Shown here: positions 51,766 to 60,036 of the stretch, in pieces
How the letters are laid out: each line of letters opens with the position of its first letter
How positions within the stretch are numbered: the first letter of the stretch is position 1
Assembly (NCBI RefSeq): GCF_900116205.1
Contig: NZ_FOZS01000003.1
Location: 62,001-126,000, forward strand
Length of the DNA stretch: 64,000 nt
Direction: 5' to 3'
DNA from: Halostagnicola kamekurae
GTDB lineage: Archaea > Halobacteriota > Halobacteria > Halobacteriales > Natrialbaceae
Program-made: the position numbers and the translations under genes
The notes under the pieces: model-generated
Told to the model about the DNA's origin: nothing
Seen by the model: the letters and a program-made list of their open reading frames with translations, nothing else
Database searches by the model: none

Positions 51766-52998
51766 ATGGGCAACAACGAGAACGACAAGCCGGTGCTGAT
51801 CGCGGGGGCCGGACCGGTCGGCATGAGCGCCGCGCTCGCGCTGCACGCACGAGGTATCGAGACGGCCATTCTCGAGGCCGAATCGGCGGACCGGGACCGA
51901 GACGGGAGCCGCGCAATCTACGTCCACGGATCCACCCTTCGAACGCTCGAGCGCGTCCACCCCGGACTCGGGACCGATCTGGTCGATGAAGGACTCGTCT
52001 GGCCGACTCGGCGGACCCTCTATCGCGGCGACGAAGTCTTCAATCGCACCTACGACTCGCCCGGCGGCAGCGGCGACATCCCGCACTTCACGAGCGTTCC
52101 GCAGGTCGTCACCGAGGCCTACATGCACGACGCCCTCGAGGAGATCGGTGTCGAGATCCACTGGGATTCGGCGGTCGAAACCGTCGAGACGTCGTCCGAC
52201 GGCGTTCGTATCGAGACGGCCGACGGCAGCGAGTGGCAGACCGAGTACCTGATCGGTGCCGACGGCGGCGGCTCGACCGTTCGCAAGGAAATCGGCGCGA
52301 ACTTCGAGGGCGACCAGTCCGAAAACGCCTTCCTCATTGCCGATATCGAAGAGGAAGGCGGCCACGACGAGGCCGAACTCGAGCGACTGTTCCACTACGA
52401 CGCACCCGAAACCGACGGCCGAAACGTCTTGCTGGTGCCGTTTTCCGGCGGCTGGCGACTCGATATCCAGTGTCTCGGAGACGACGACCCCGAAGAGCTC
52501 AAAAGCGACGAGCGGATGCAGGAGTTCATCCGCGACGTCATGGGCGAGGAGTACGTCGACAACCTCCAGTGGGTCTCGACGTACTACTTCCTCCAAGTGA
52601 TGGCCGACACCTTCGTCGACGACCACCGTCGCGTGTTGCTGGCCGGCGAAGCCGCCCACCTGCTCGCGCCGTTCGGTGCGCGGGGCATGAACTCCGGCGT
52701 CGCCGACGCCGACGAAGCCGCCTCGGCCATTGCCGTCGCCCTCGGCGCCCAGACGGAGGCCGTCGCTCGCGACGAAATCGAACTCTACGCGGCACGACGC
52801 GAGAAAGCCGCCGAATTCAATCTCAACGCAGCCGGCCAGGCCCTCGAATATCTCCAGGGCGAAGATCCAGTCACCGTGTTGCGCAAAGAAGCGGCCGCCT
52901 CGCTCGCGGATCACTTCGAATCCGCGGGCGAGTGGCTCGACGACGCCCCCTACGGCCCCCACGGCTCGCCGCCGATCGTCTCGACCGGCAACTACTGA
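51766..52998 (+). CDS. FAD-dependent monooxygenase (PheA/TfdB-like)
   Basis: A 410-residue class A flavin monooxygenase. The Rossmann motif is 'IAGAGPVGMSAALALHARG' (residues about 12-30), the DG motif 'GADGGGSTVRK' and the GD-type motif 'LLAGEAAHLLAPFGARGMNS' (here GE in place of GD). It hydroxylates an aromatic or related substrate with NAD(P)H and O2. The C-terminal thioredoxin-like domain of PheA is absent. No ring-cleavage genes are nearby, so the substrate is open. It is monocistronic. Confidence 0.85.
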   Translation: MGNNENDKPVLIAGAGPVGMSAALALHARGIETAILEAESADRDRDGSRAIYVHGSTLRTLERVHPGLGTDLVDEGLVWPTRRTLYRGDEVFNRTYDSPGGSGDIPHFTSVPQVVTEAYMHDALEEIGVEIHWDSAVETVETSSDGVRIETADGSEWQTEYLIGADGGGSTVRKEIGANFEGDQSENAFLIADIEEEGGHDEAELERLFHYDAPETDGRNVLLVPFSGGWRLDIQCLGDDDPEELKSDERMQEFIRDVMGEEYVDNLQWVSTYYFLQVMADTFVDDHRRVLLAGEAAHLLAPFGARGMNSGVADADEAASAIAVALGAQTEAVARDEIELYAARREKAAEFNLNAAGQALEYLQGEDPVTVLRKEAAASLADHFESAGEWLDDAPYGPHGSPPIVSTGNY

Positions 52999-53211
52999 TC
53001 CCGAACTACCGGGGCGAACTCGTCCGCTCGAGGATTCAACGGGCTGCGATAGGCGGACAGTACGCGAAAGACGCTGCCCGTTCCAAACACCGACATCAGC
53101 GTACCGAGAGAAAGCGCCTCCAGTATCTGCAGCTATTTTCATGTAGTGCGAAAACACAGAGACGGCGATGGGAAGTTTTATGCGCAATTGCTTTCCCGGT
53201 TTAGAGGCACG

Positions 53212-53781
53212 ATGGTAAATCGTCGAACCTTTCTCACGTTCACAGGCGCCAGTGCGACGGCTGGACTCGCCGGTTGCTCCGGACTCGACTCCATGACCCA
53301 GCAGGGGGAGAACGGAGCGAGCGGACCGGTTACGATTCAGATCCAGCCCGACCAGGAAGAGTACGCGACGCTCCAAGAGGAATTGCAGTCCGAAATGGAA
53401 GCGGGCGAAATATCAGAGAGCGAGGCCCGGGAAGAACTCGAGACGCGGCAGGCCGAACTGACCGAACGAGCGGTGTCGAACTTCGAGGGAACGGCCTCGA
53501 ATCACGAGTCGGTTTCGGTCGAAGACGCCGACGCCGAGTACGGTATCCTCCGGGTCACTGCGCCGCCGGAGACGCTCATCGAGCAACTCCAGAGCGGAAC
53601 GCTCGGCGGGATCTTGCCTGAAGCGTACTACGACCAATACTTAGAGCAACAGAAGCGACGCGAGCAACAACAGCGGCTCCAGGAACAGATCGCAGAACAA
53701 CAGGAAAGCGCCAACGAAACGAACGAGTCCGCCGACTCGACGAACGAATCGACCGACTCGGCGAACGAATCGGCCGAATAA
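53212..53781 (+). CDS. Tat lipoprotein, hypothetical
   Basis: A 189-residue exported lipoprotein. The start at 53212 gives 'MVNRRTFLTFTGASATAGLA' and a lipobox 'LAGC'. The mature part is highly helical and Glu/Gln-rich ('EEYATLQEELQSEMEAGEIS'), probably coiled-coil, with a tail of NES/DSxNES repeats ('NESADSTNESTDSANESAE'). A beta segment 'GILRVTAPPETLIEQLQSG' sits in the middle. Family unknown. A TATA-like GTTTTATGC lies 33 bases upstream. Confidence 0.7.
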   Translation: MVNRRTFLTFTGASATAGLAGCSGLDSMTQQGENGASGPVTIQIQPDQEEYATLQEELQSEMEAGEISESEAREELETRQAELTERAVSNFEGTASNHESVSVEDADAEYGILRVTAPPETLIEQLQSGTLGGILPEAYYDQYLEQQKRREQQQRLQEQIAEQQESANETNESADSTNESTDSANESAE

Positions 53782-53900
53782 TCGGACGCCGTCGCGGCGT
53801 GAGGAAGGGTGCTGTGGACTATTCTCGAGTTTTCTCCGAGGGGGTCGTCGGCAACCGCATTTCAGATAGTTTTAGTAACCGGTGATAGCTACGTACTGAC

Positions 53901-54482
53901 ATGGCCCCCGCACAGCAGTACGACATCAGCGGAATCGAACTCACCGACGACCGCTACTCGGTCGAACAGAACCTCATCCGGAACAAGTACAAAGCGTTCG
54001 ACGACGGTGGGAACACCGTTCTCCGGGGGAAACAGAAGATGTTCAAGCTGAAAGAGGAGTTCCCCTTCGTCGACGGTCAGGGGAACGACGTCTTCACCGT
54101 CAAAGCGGCCGGTATCATCGACGTCGCGGGCGATTACCTCCTCTCGGACACACAGACCGACGAGGACATCGTTATCCTCGACAACGACTTCTCGATCTTT
54201 CAGGACACGTGGACGATCCGGGATGCAGACACCGGAACCGAGCTCGCGACGATCGATTCCCGCGGTGCTGCGATAACGCTCGCCCGTAACATGCTCCCGT
54301 TCGGAAACTGGATTCCGCACAAATACGAGATTACCGACAGCGACGGCGGACACGTCGGCTCCATCGAGGGCCACGTTTCGTTCCGCGACAAGTACGATAT
54401 CACCATCGACGACGCGAGTTCGGTACCGAAAGAACCCATCGTCGCCGCTGCGATGGTTATCGACGCGATTCAAGAACAATAG
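53901..54482 (+). CDS. LURP-one-related (scramblase-fold) protein
   Basis: A 193-residue soluble protein of the LURP-one/Tubby-like beta-barrel family. Typical strands are 'YSVEQNLIRNKYKAFDDGGN', 'KMFKLKEEFPFVDGQGNDVF' and 'HKYEITDSDGGHVGSIEGH'. This fold binds membranes or lipids, but the biological role in archaea is unknown. The start ATG at 53901 follows a TATA-like GTTTTAGTAAC about 30 bases upstream. It is convergent with DoxX. Confidence 0.75.
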   Translation: MAPAQQYDISGIELTDDRYSVEQNLIRNKYKAFDDGGNTVLRGKQKMFKLKEEFPFVDGQGNDVFTVKAAGIIDVAGDYLLSDTQTDEDIVILDNDFSIFQDTWTIRDADTGTELATIDSRGAAITLARNMLPFGNWIPHKYEITDSDGGHVGSIEGHVSFRDKYDITIDDASSVPKEPIVAAAMVIDAIQEQ

Positions 54483-54516
54483 TTCGGCAACTCGCTCGAG
54501 CGAAGGTGAAGCGTCG

Positions 54517-54909
54517 TTAGTCGCGGTTCGCGCGAGCGAAGAACGCAATCGCGGCGCCGAGCAGCGTGACGTTCTGGAGGAACGAGGTGAGCTCTTCCCC
54601 GCGTGACTCCTCGTCGACCGCCCAGAAGTCGTGCATGAGCGGCGTGACGCCGACGAAGAACGCGGCGACGCTGCTCGCCGAAAGTCGCGGCAGTTTCCAG
54701 AGTCCGATGCCGAGACCGCCACCGAGGAGGAGCCCGCTCGAGGCCGGAACGAGCGTCTCCGCGTTCGGCACGCCTTTCGCATCCGCGTAGGCGATACGCC
54801 CGTCCAGATTGGTCAGGTTACGGATAGCCAGTACTACGAGTCCGCTCGCAAAGAGGAGACGACCGAACCGCGACGGCGGTCGTTCGTCCGACGTCTCTGT
54901 TTCAGACAT
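54517..54909 (-). CDS. DoxX-family membrane protein
   Basis: A 130-residue protein with four membrane helices, DoxX-like ('RLLFASGLVVLAIRNLTNLD', 'PLMHDFWAVDEESRGEELTS', 'FLQNVTLLGAAIAFFARAN'). The order of helices and the 'HDFW' segment are typical of the family. DoxX proteins are linked to quinol oxidation or redox stress; none is assigned here. Two ATGs are adjacent (54912, 54909). Confidence 0.75.
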   Translation of the reverse strand: MSETETSDERPPSRFGRLLFASGLVVLAIRNLTNLDGRIAYADAKGVPNAETLVPASSGLLLGGGLGIGLWKLPRLSASSVAAFFVGVTPLMHDFWAVDEESRGEELTSFLQNVTLLGAAIAFFARANRD

Positions 54910-55028
54910 CATCGAGATACAACGGCTCGACGGAGTTAATTGGCACTTTTTCCGACGGGCATGCCGCTACTTCGGACGGCTGTCCCACTCACGAGCGACG
55001 GGGACCCGTCGGCGAGCGCGATCCGCGC

Positions 55029-55352
55029 CTAGGCCAGATCGAGTCGTTTCGCGACCCAGTGATCTCGGCCGGCCATCACGAACTCGTCGCCGTCCGCGAA
55101 GTCGGTCGTCTCGGCCACGAACTCGTCCCACTCGCCGTAACCGACGGTCTCGAGGGCGTCGGCGCTGTCGGCGTCGCTGGGACTTGCGGCGACGAGGTCG
55201 TCGAACGTATCGAACTGAGTCCGAGCGGCGACGAACGCGTCGTCGAAGACCTCGGCGAGCGGGATCGATTCGTCCGTGTCGTACACCTCATCCGCTGCGG
55301 GAAGATCGTCGCGTTTCGCTGCGGCGTCTTCGAGACCGATTTCGAGTACCAT
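55029..55352 (-). CDS. Hypothetical small acidic protein
   Basis: A 107-residue soluble, very acidic, helical protein beginning 'MVLEIGLEDAAAKRDDLPAA' and ending 'AGRDHWVAKRLDLA'. The C-terminal 'GDEFVMAGRDHWVAKRL' is a likely conserved patch. I do not recognise the family. It stands alone, next to the integrase gene. Confidence 0.6.
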   Translation of the reverse strand: MVLEIGLEDAAAKRDDLPAADEVYDTDESIPLAEVFDDAFVAARTQFDTFDDLVAASPSDADSADALETVGYGEWDEFVAETTDFADGDEFVMAGRDHWVAKRLDLA

Positions 55353-55456
55353 ATATCCTCGTTAGCGTGCGATAATGTAAATCCACCTCATTCAGTCAGC
55401 CGAAACCCGAACTACACCGTCTTTCGTAATCTCTCTTCAATCTCTGTCGAACGATG

Positions 55457-56578
55457 TCATTCCATAACGTCGTCGATCCGTTCCGCGACGTCTTCCGGCT
55501 GGATATCGCTGTACGCCTCATGGGTCGTCTCGATGGACTTGTGTCGCAGCGCCGACTGTGCGAGTTCCGAATTGCCGCTCGCGTAGAGTTCGTGACCCAA
55601 GCCTCGGCGACCGCCGTGAGGTTTGAGGTACTCGCCGTCGATCTCGAGATTGGCGGTCTCACAGAGTCGCTGCATCAGATTTCGCGCCCCGTTTTTCGAG
55701 ATCGACGGCGGCGGAACCTCGAACTCGCGCAGGGCCTCGTCGATCGTCCGATCGGACAGGATCGCGTCGGCGCGATCCGACGAGAACTCGACTTCGAGCG
55801 CGCGCCGTTTCGAGGGGTAATGGCCCGTCGGGAACACGGGCCAGTCCTCGGTCGGCGGCTCGAGGACGGTTCGGTGGCGTTCGAGTGCATCTTTCGCGCG
55901 CGTGGGGAGTCCGACGCGTTCGTACTGACGGGACTTTCCGAGCACCGTCACCCGCCCGCGGTCGTCGTTCAGTTCGACGTCCTCCCAGGTGAGTCCGTCG
56001 CGGCGGTCGTCGTGTGGATCCGCGAACGCCTCGGCCCCGCGAAGCCCCGCGAGGGCGAGCAACGTCACGAGCGCGCGATCTCGGTAGGCCCGCTCGAGGT
56101 CGATATCGTCCTCGTCGTAGGCCCGGTCGACGCGCGAGTGGACGAACGAAAGTAGCGCCTCTCGCGTGTCTTCGTCCCAGAACTGGCGGTCGCGCTTACC
56201 GGTGTCCTCCGGTAAGAACTCCCGCGCGGCGTCCGTCGCCGCGGGGTTCGTCTCGAGCAGTTGGTCCCGAACGCAAAACGAGAGGAACGCCCGGGTGTAC
56301 ATGTAGTAGTTGTGTGCGGTCGACGCGGCGATCTCGTCCTGGGCGGTTCGGGTTCGAAGTTCCATCCCCCAGTCGCGACAGCACGCGATGTCGATCTCCT
56401 CGACGCGTTCGATGCCGTTGTCGGCGAGATAGGACCGAAACGACTGCTCGCCGGTCCGAAGAACCCACTCGAGCGTGTTCCGAGAGCCGCCCGCAGAGAG
56501 GCTGGTGAGATACCGCTCGAGGGCGTCGTCGACGGGCGTTTCTCCCGTGGAACCGCCGGTTCCGGTTGCAGGAGCCAT
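55457..56578 (-). CDS. Tyrosine recombinase (XerC/phage-integrase type)
   Basis: A 373-residue tyrosine recombinase. The N-terminal SAM-like core-binding domain (residues about 15-110) precedes the catalytic domain. Catalytic arginine I is in 'LALAGLRGAEAFADP', the HxxR box in 'KPHGGRRGLGHELY', and the second histidine with tyrosine in 'ALRHKSIETTHEAYSDI'. It makes staggered cuts and rejoins DNA at specific sites. No other phage genes surround it. ATG 56578 is used; a start further up would run into the palindromic upstream region at 56617-56645. Confidence 0.88.
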   Translation of the reverse strand: MAPATGTGGSTGETPVDDALERYLTSLSAGGSRNTLEWVLRTGEQSFRSYLADNGIERVEEIDIACCRDWGMELRTRTAQDEIAASTAHNYYMYTRAFLSFCVRDQLLETNPAATDAAREFLPEDTGKRDRQFWDEDTREALLSFVHSRVDRAYDEDDIDLERAYRDRALVTLLALAGLRGAEAFADPHDDRRDGLTWEDVELNDDRGRVTVLGKSRQYERVGLPTRAKDALERHRTVLEPPTEDWPVFPTGHYPSKRRALEVEFSSDRADAILSDRTIDEALREFEVPPPSISKNGARNLMQRLCETANLEIDGEYLKPHGGRRGLGHELYASGNSELAQSALRHKSIETTHEAYSDIQPEDVAERIDDVME

Positions 56579-56616
56579 TCGTATGCGGGGGAGGGCGGCC
56601 ACCCACCTAAATCTAC

Positions 56617-56645
56617 TGCACTAAACTGTTCTTTAGTCCAGTGCA
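56617..56645. promoter_or_regulatory. Nested inverted repeat upstream of recombinase
   Basis: The sequence contains ACTAAA-CTGTTC-TTTAGT (56620-56637) within TGCACT...AGTGCA arms (56617-56622 and 56640-56645). It ends 39 bases upstream of the recombinase ATG and could be its operator or a recombination site. The palindrome is imperfect because of three extra bases in the right arm. Confidence 0.4.
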
Positions 56646-57110
56646 AGGAATTAGAGCTGCATCGTCGTTTTTTCGGCACTTCAGAGCTTCGAACGGTGTA
56701 ATTGCGAATTCATAAATCATATAATGCGATAGCAAATAGCCGCCGAACGGTAGAGTGAACGGTGTGACTACGGGGGAGTTCGAGCGATGTACCGTGGGAT
56801 TTCGCGGGAATACGGAAATGAGCTGCATGCAATCGATTCCGAAATCAGAACGGGACCCGTCCGACGCCGAGCTATCTCGATCGGACAGCGCGATTCTACC
56901 GTCTCGACTCTTAGATGCCTACTGAGGGCGGCGTTCGATCGAGATACGACGCGTCGAGAACCGCTCGCTCGCGGGGGTGGTCCGTTGCTTCTCGATCGGC
57001 TCGACTGATAGACGATCCTAAACTCCGGCACAAAACTCGTCGGCGATCAGACTCATCAATAGTTGAGTTACAGAACTTTTGGCCAGCCTAAACCGTAGCG
57101 GTTATATTGT
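56646..57110. other. Intergenic stretch, no gene seen
   Basis: Between the recombinase and the binding-protein gene, no protein-like frame is visible. It is AT-rich at both ends (ATAAATCATATAATGCG near 56711-56727). The right end has a TATA-like GTTATATTG (57101-57109) that should drive the binding-protein gene. Confidence 0.45.
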
Positions 57111-57126
57111 TTTAGGGTAGCCTAAT
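57111..57126 (+). promoter_or_regulatory. DtxR-like iron operator
   Basis: TTTAGGGTAGCCTAAT contains the inverted arms TTAGG and CCTAA spaced by four bases, very similar to the bacterial DtxR/IdeR consensus core TTAGG-TTAG-CCTAA. It lies between the TATA-like box (57101-57109) and the ATG at 57131, where a repressor would block transcription. A half-site CCTAAA is nearby at 57087-57092. I infer iron-dependent repression. Confidence 0.6.
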
Positions 57127-57130
57127 CCAT

Positions 57131-58282
57131 ATGTCGAAAGACGATACGACACCCGTAAAACCGACGCGTCGTGACTACATGCGATATGGAGGAACGGTCG
57201 CTACCGGAGGACTACTCGCCGGTTGTATTAGCGACGAGGAAGGACCCGGAACGGAGTCGAACGGTACCGAAACCTACACGGTGTCGATGGAACCGGTCGG
57301 TGACGTCTCATTCGAAGGGGTCCCGGAACGGTGGGTGGCGTACGACGGCGGCTACTGTGACATGGCGGTCGCGCTGGGGCAGGCCGACGGACTGGTCGGC
57401 GTCGGGGGCGCAGACCGCTACTATACGTACGTCTACGACGAACTACCGGGCGTCGAGATCGACGAGAACACCATCGAGACGAACTCGGACGTACAGAAGA
57501 GAGAACAGTTCTACGAACTCGGGGCGGACATTCACCTGTACGATCCGGAGATGCTCATCCACTGGTTCGACTGGGATCAGAGCGACGTCGACGAAATCGC
57601 CCGACACGTCGCGCCGTTCTACGGGAATCTGATCTTCCGCAGATCGGACGACTGGCACGATTACGAGTACTATACGCTGTATGAAGCCTTCGAGAAGGTC
57701 GCAGCGGCGTTCCAGCAAACCGATCGATTCGAAGCGTTCAAACGACTCCACGACGAGTTCATCGATTCGATCACGTCTCGGCTTCCACCCGCAGAAGATC
57801 GACCCGACGTGTTCCTTACGTTCGAAGGCACCGACGAACCCGAGACGTTCTCGCCGTACCGTCTCGAGGACAAGGGAACCAGTAAGAAACAGTGGCGCGA
57901 CCTGAAGGCGAACGACGCCCTCGAGGGCACGGATATCGACAATCTCAGTACGACGAATCGCGGCGAGCTAGATTACGAAAACCTCCTCCATATCGATCCG
58001 GACGTCATCCTCGTTCGGGGCCACGAACGAAAGTCCCCCGCGGAATTCCGCGAGACGGTGCTCGCATACATGAAAGACCATCCCGTCGGGAGTGAACTCA
58101 CCGCCGTCGAGAACGGTCGCGTCTATCGCGGCGGTTACCTCCACCAGGGACCGATCCACAATCTGTTCTTGACTGAAAGGGGCGCAAAGCAACTCTATCC
58201 CGACGAGTTCGGCGACGTAACCGACGACAGAGAACTCTTCGACCGACAGCGGGTCGCGGACATCGTGAACGGGGACAGCTAA
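57131..58282 (+). CDS. Iron/siderophore-type ABC substrate-binding lipoprotein
   Basis: A 383-residue binding protein of the PF01497 (FepB/BtuF-like) family. A twin-arginine lipoprotein signal ('RRDYMRYGGTVATGGLLAGC') is followed by the two-lobed binding fold. 'VPERWVAYDGGYCDMAVALG' and 'DVILVRGHERKSPAEFRETV' are recognisable lobe elements. It would capture an iron-siderophore or related chelate. No permease or ATPase gene lies beside it, so it is an orphan or serves a distant transporter. The operator at 57111-57126 suggests induction when iron is low. Confidence 0.82.
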   Translation: MSKDDTTPVKPTRRDYMRYGGTVATGGLLAGCISDEEGPGTESNGTETYTVSMEPVGDVSFEGVPERWVAYDGGYCDMAVALGQADGLVGVGGADRYYTYVYDELPGVEIDENTIETNSDVQKREQFYELGADIHLYDPEMLIHWFDWDQSDVDEIARHVAPFYGNLIFRRSDDWHDYEYYTLYEAFEKVAAAFQQTDRFEAFKRLHDEFIDSITSRLPPAEDRPDVFLTFEGTDEPETFSPYRLEDKGTSKKQWRDLKANDALEGTDIDNLSTTNRGELDYENLLHIDPDVILVRGHERKSPAEFRETVLAYMKDHPVGSELTAVENGRVYRGGYLHQGPIHNLFLTERGAKQLYPDEFGDVTDDRELFDRQRVADIVNGDS

Positions 58283-58296
58283 CCGCGTCTGAACGG

Positions 58297-58316
58297 ACGG
58301 AAACGGTTTCGTTTTT
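58297..58316 (+). terminator. Short hairpin and T-run after binding protein gene
   Basis: GAAACGGTTTC (58300-58310) forms a short near-palindrome followed by TTTTT (58312-58316), 15-34 bases after the stop codon. This fits a factor-independent archaeal terminator. Confidence 0.4.
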
Positions 58317-58402
58317 CTCGCCGACCATCGGATCGACGGGAAAGAGGGCTTCTGCTGGCAACCTATCGTACGAGAAGGGGTCGAGCAAATCGACTTCCGT
58401 AG

Positions 58403-58936
58403 TCAGGACTCGCTATGTGCCGCGTCTATCCGCTCGATGAGCGTCTCGGGTGATTTCCGACCCGCTCCCGACCACGCGACGTCGTTGCGTTCGTCGAGAA
58501 CGACCGCCGTCGGAATTTCGACGATTTCGAGGGCGTCAGTGAGTTCGTAGTCGGCGTCCAATCCGACCGTCCAGTTTCCGTCGTGTTCGCTCCACCACTG
58601 GACGACGTCCTCTCGAGTGGTCGTCTGGCCGATAGGCTCGTTCGTGACCGAAACGAACTGCACGTCGTCGTCGACCGTCGACTGGACTCGAGAGAGCGGT
58701 TCCATCATGGACTCGCAGACCCCACACCAGGTCGCGAAGAACTCGATGAACGTCGTGGTTCCGCGTTTCGGGGCGGTTATAGTCCCGGCGTCGCTCCCCG
58801 GGGCATCGAGGGTCTCGATGGAAACGGAAGCCACTCCGGTTTGGCCGCCCATGAAACTGCGATCGCTGACGAGCAGGCCGGCACCGCCGACGAGACCGAG
58901 ACTGCCCGCCCCAACGAGGAGGTCGCGTCGCCTCAC
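58403..58936 (-). CDS. TlpA-like thioredoxin-fold protein
   Basis: A 177-residue exported thioredoxin-fold protein. A short N-terminal signal/anchor with twin arginines ('MRRRDLLVGAGSLGLVGGAG') precedes the fold. The redox motif is 'FATWCGVCESMMEP' (WCGVC), and the cis-proline loop 'EIVEIPTAVVLDE' is present. TlpA-type proteins keep cysteines of cytochrome-oxidase copper sites or cytochrome c reduced. The GTG start overlaps the SCO gene's stop (GTGA), so the pair is co-transcribed and jointly points to oxidase CuA maturation. Confidence 0.85.
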   Translation of the reverse strand: MRRRDLLVGAGSLGLVGGAGLLVSDRSFMGGQTGVASVSIETLDAPGSDAGTITAPKRGTTTFIEFFATWCGVCESMMEPLSRVQSTVDDDVQFVSVTNEPIGQTTTREDVVQWWSEHDGNWTVGLDADYELTDALEIVEIPTAVVLDERNDVAWSGAGRKSPETLIERIDAAHSES

Positions 58937-59730
58937 AAGAACCCTCCGTCGCCTCCCTCGCGGACGGTTTCGAGGTCGTCGATAATCGTGCTCACCCCCG
59001 GCATGGTTTGGCTACTATAGGCTCGTTCGACGTAGCCGTCTTTGTTGGCGAGGATGATGAGCGTCACGTGGGTAAACATGTCTTGCATCTCCCCATCACC
59101 GGACTGACTCGACTGGGTGTCCGTCGACTGGTTCGTCTGCTCGTCCGTGGATTGATTCGACCCGTGCCCTTCCGTCCCTTCTGTGTACGTCTCCGTCTTT
59201 TCGAACCCGATTCCGAACGTGTCGTTGACGACCTCCTGTGCCGCCTCGTGGGACTCGGGGCGAAGGAACTGCCAGTTCTCGGCGTCCGGATCCGCACCGC
59301 GCTCCGCCGAAAAGGTGCGCAGTTGTTCGGCGGTATCATAGGCTGGATCGAACGTCACCGGCATGAACATGACCTCCGACTCGTAGCCGTTCTCCGCCGC
59401 GTCGGCCTGAACGTGTGCGAGCCTCGACGCGAGACGGGGACACGGACCGTGACACCGGGTGAAGACGAACGTCATCATGACGTGTCGGTCGCCCTCGAAC
59501 TCGGTCGTGGTCACCTCGCGGTCGTGAAGCGGAGAGGGGACCGTCACTTCCGGCAACTCCTGTCCGTAGGCTGGGTAGGCGTAGTTTTCGCTCTCGCCTG
59601 GCCTGTCGGGCGGTCCGAGTACGGTGTCGGGACTGCCAGCTTCGGCACCCAAAATGCCACCGTTTAGACAACCAGCGGCGAGGGCGGCCCCTGTCGCACT
59701 AACGGAGGCTAGATACGTGCGTCGTCTCAT
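58933..59730 (-). CDS. SCO-family copper chaperone
   Basis: A 265-residue SCO1/SenC-type protein. The signal 'MRRRTYLASVSATGAALAAG' with following C gives a Tat lipoprotein. The copper-binding CxxxCP is 'CHGPCP' in 'VFTRCHGPCPRLASRL'; a distal histidine lies in 'MFTHVTLIILANKDG'. A Ser/Gln/Thr-rich insertion ('NQSTDEQTNQSTDTQSSQS') occurs before that histidine and is unusual for the family. SCO proteins load the CuA site of oxidase subunit II. ATG 59730 is used rather than 59757. It overlaps the TlpA-like gene by four bases. Confidence 0.87.
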   Translation of the reverse strand: MRRRTYLASVSATGAALAAGCLNGGILGAEAGSPDTVLGPPDRPGESENYAYPAYGQELPEVTVPSPLHDREVTTTEFEGDRHVMMTFVFTRCHGPCPRLASRLAHVQADAAENGYESEVMFMPVTFDPAYDTAEQLRTFSAERGADPDAENWQFLRPESHEAAQEVVNDTFGIGFEKTETYTEGTEGHGSNQSTDEQTNQSTDTQSSQSGDGEMQDMFTHVTLIILANKDGYVERAYSSQTMPGVSTIIDDLETVREGGDGGFL

Positions 59731-60036
59731 AGTCGGATGGAGGGAGAGAACGCCCATAAGGTGACTGGTTCACTGCTCGAACGCTGAATTTCTAATCGTA
59801 CGCAGAACTTCGACGGTCGCTGCTCCCGCGCGGGCCAGTTGTCCGAATCCGAACGTTGTACTGACTTTGCCTTCAGTGACTCACAGCTGAACAATCGTCG
59901 AAACGAATCCCCGCCTCGAGCATCTGATCGGCGTCGATCGAATCGATGGTCCGGAGCAAAACACTAATATCGTGCTTGAAGAACGAGGGACAATGGAGTC
60001 CCAAACGGTGTGCCGTCATCCGGTGGTGACCGTTTC

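Noticed and set aside
51730-53376. 548-residue minus-strand frame opposite the FAD monooxygenase
   Set aside because: The plus strand encodes clear flavin motifs; the antisense product is low in recognisable structure.
55457-56578. Recombinase considered as evidence of a provirus
   Set aside because: Flanking genes are ordinary cellular ones and no structural, replication or packaging genes are present in the window.
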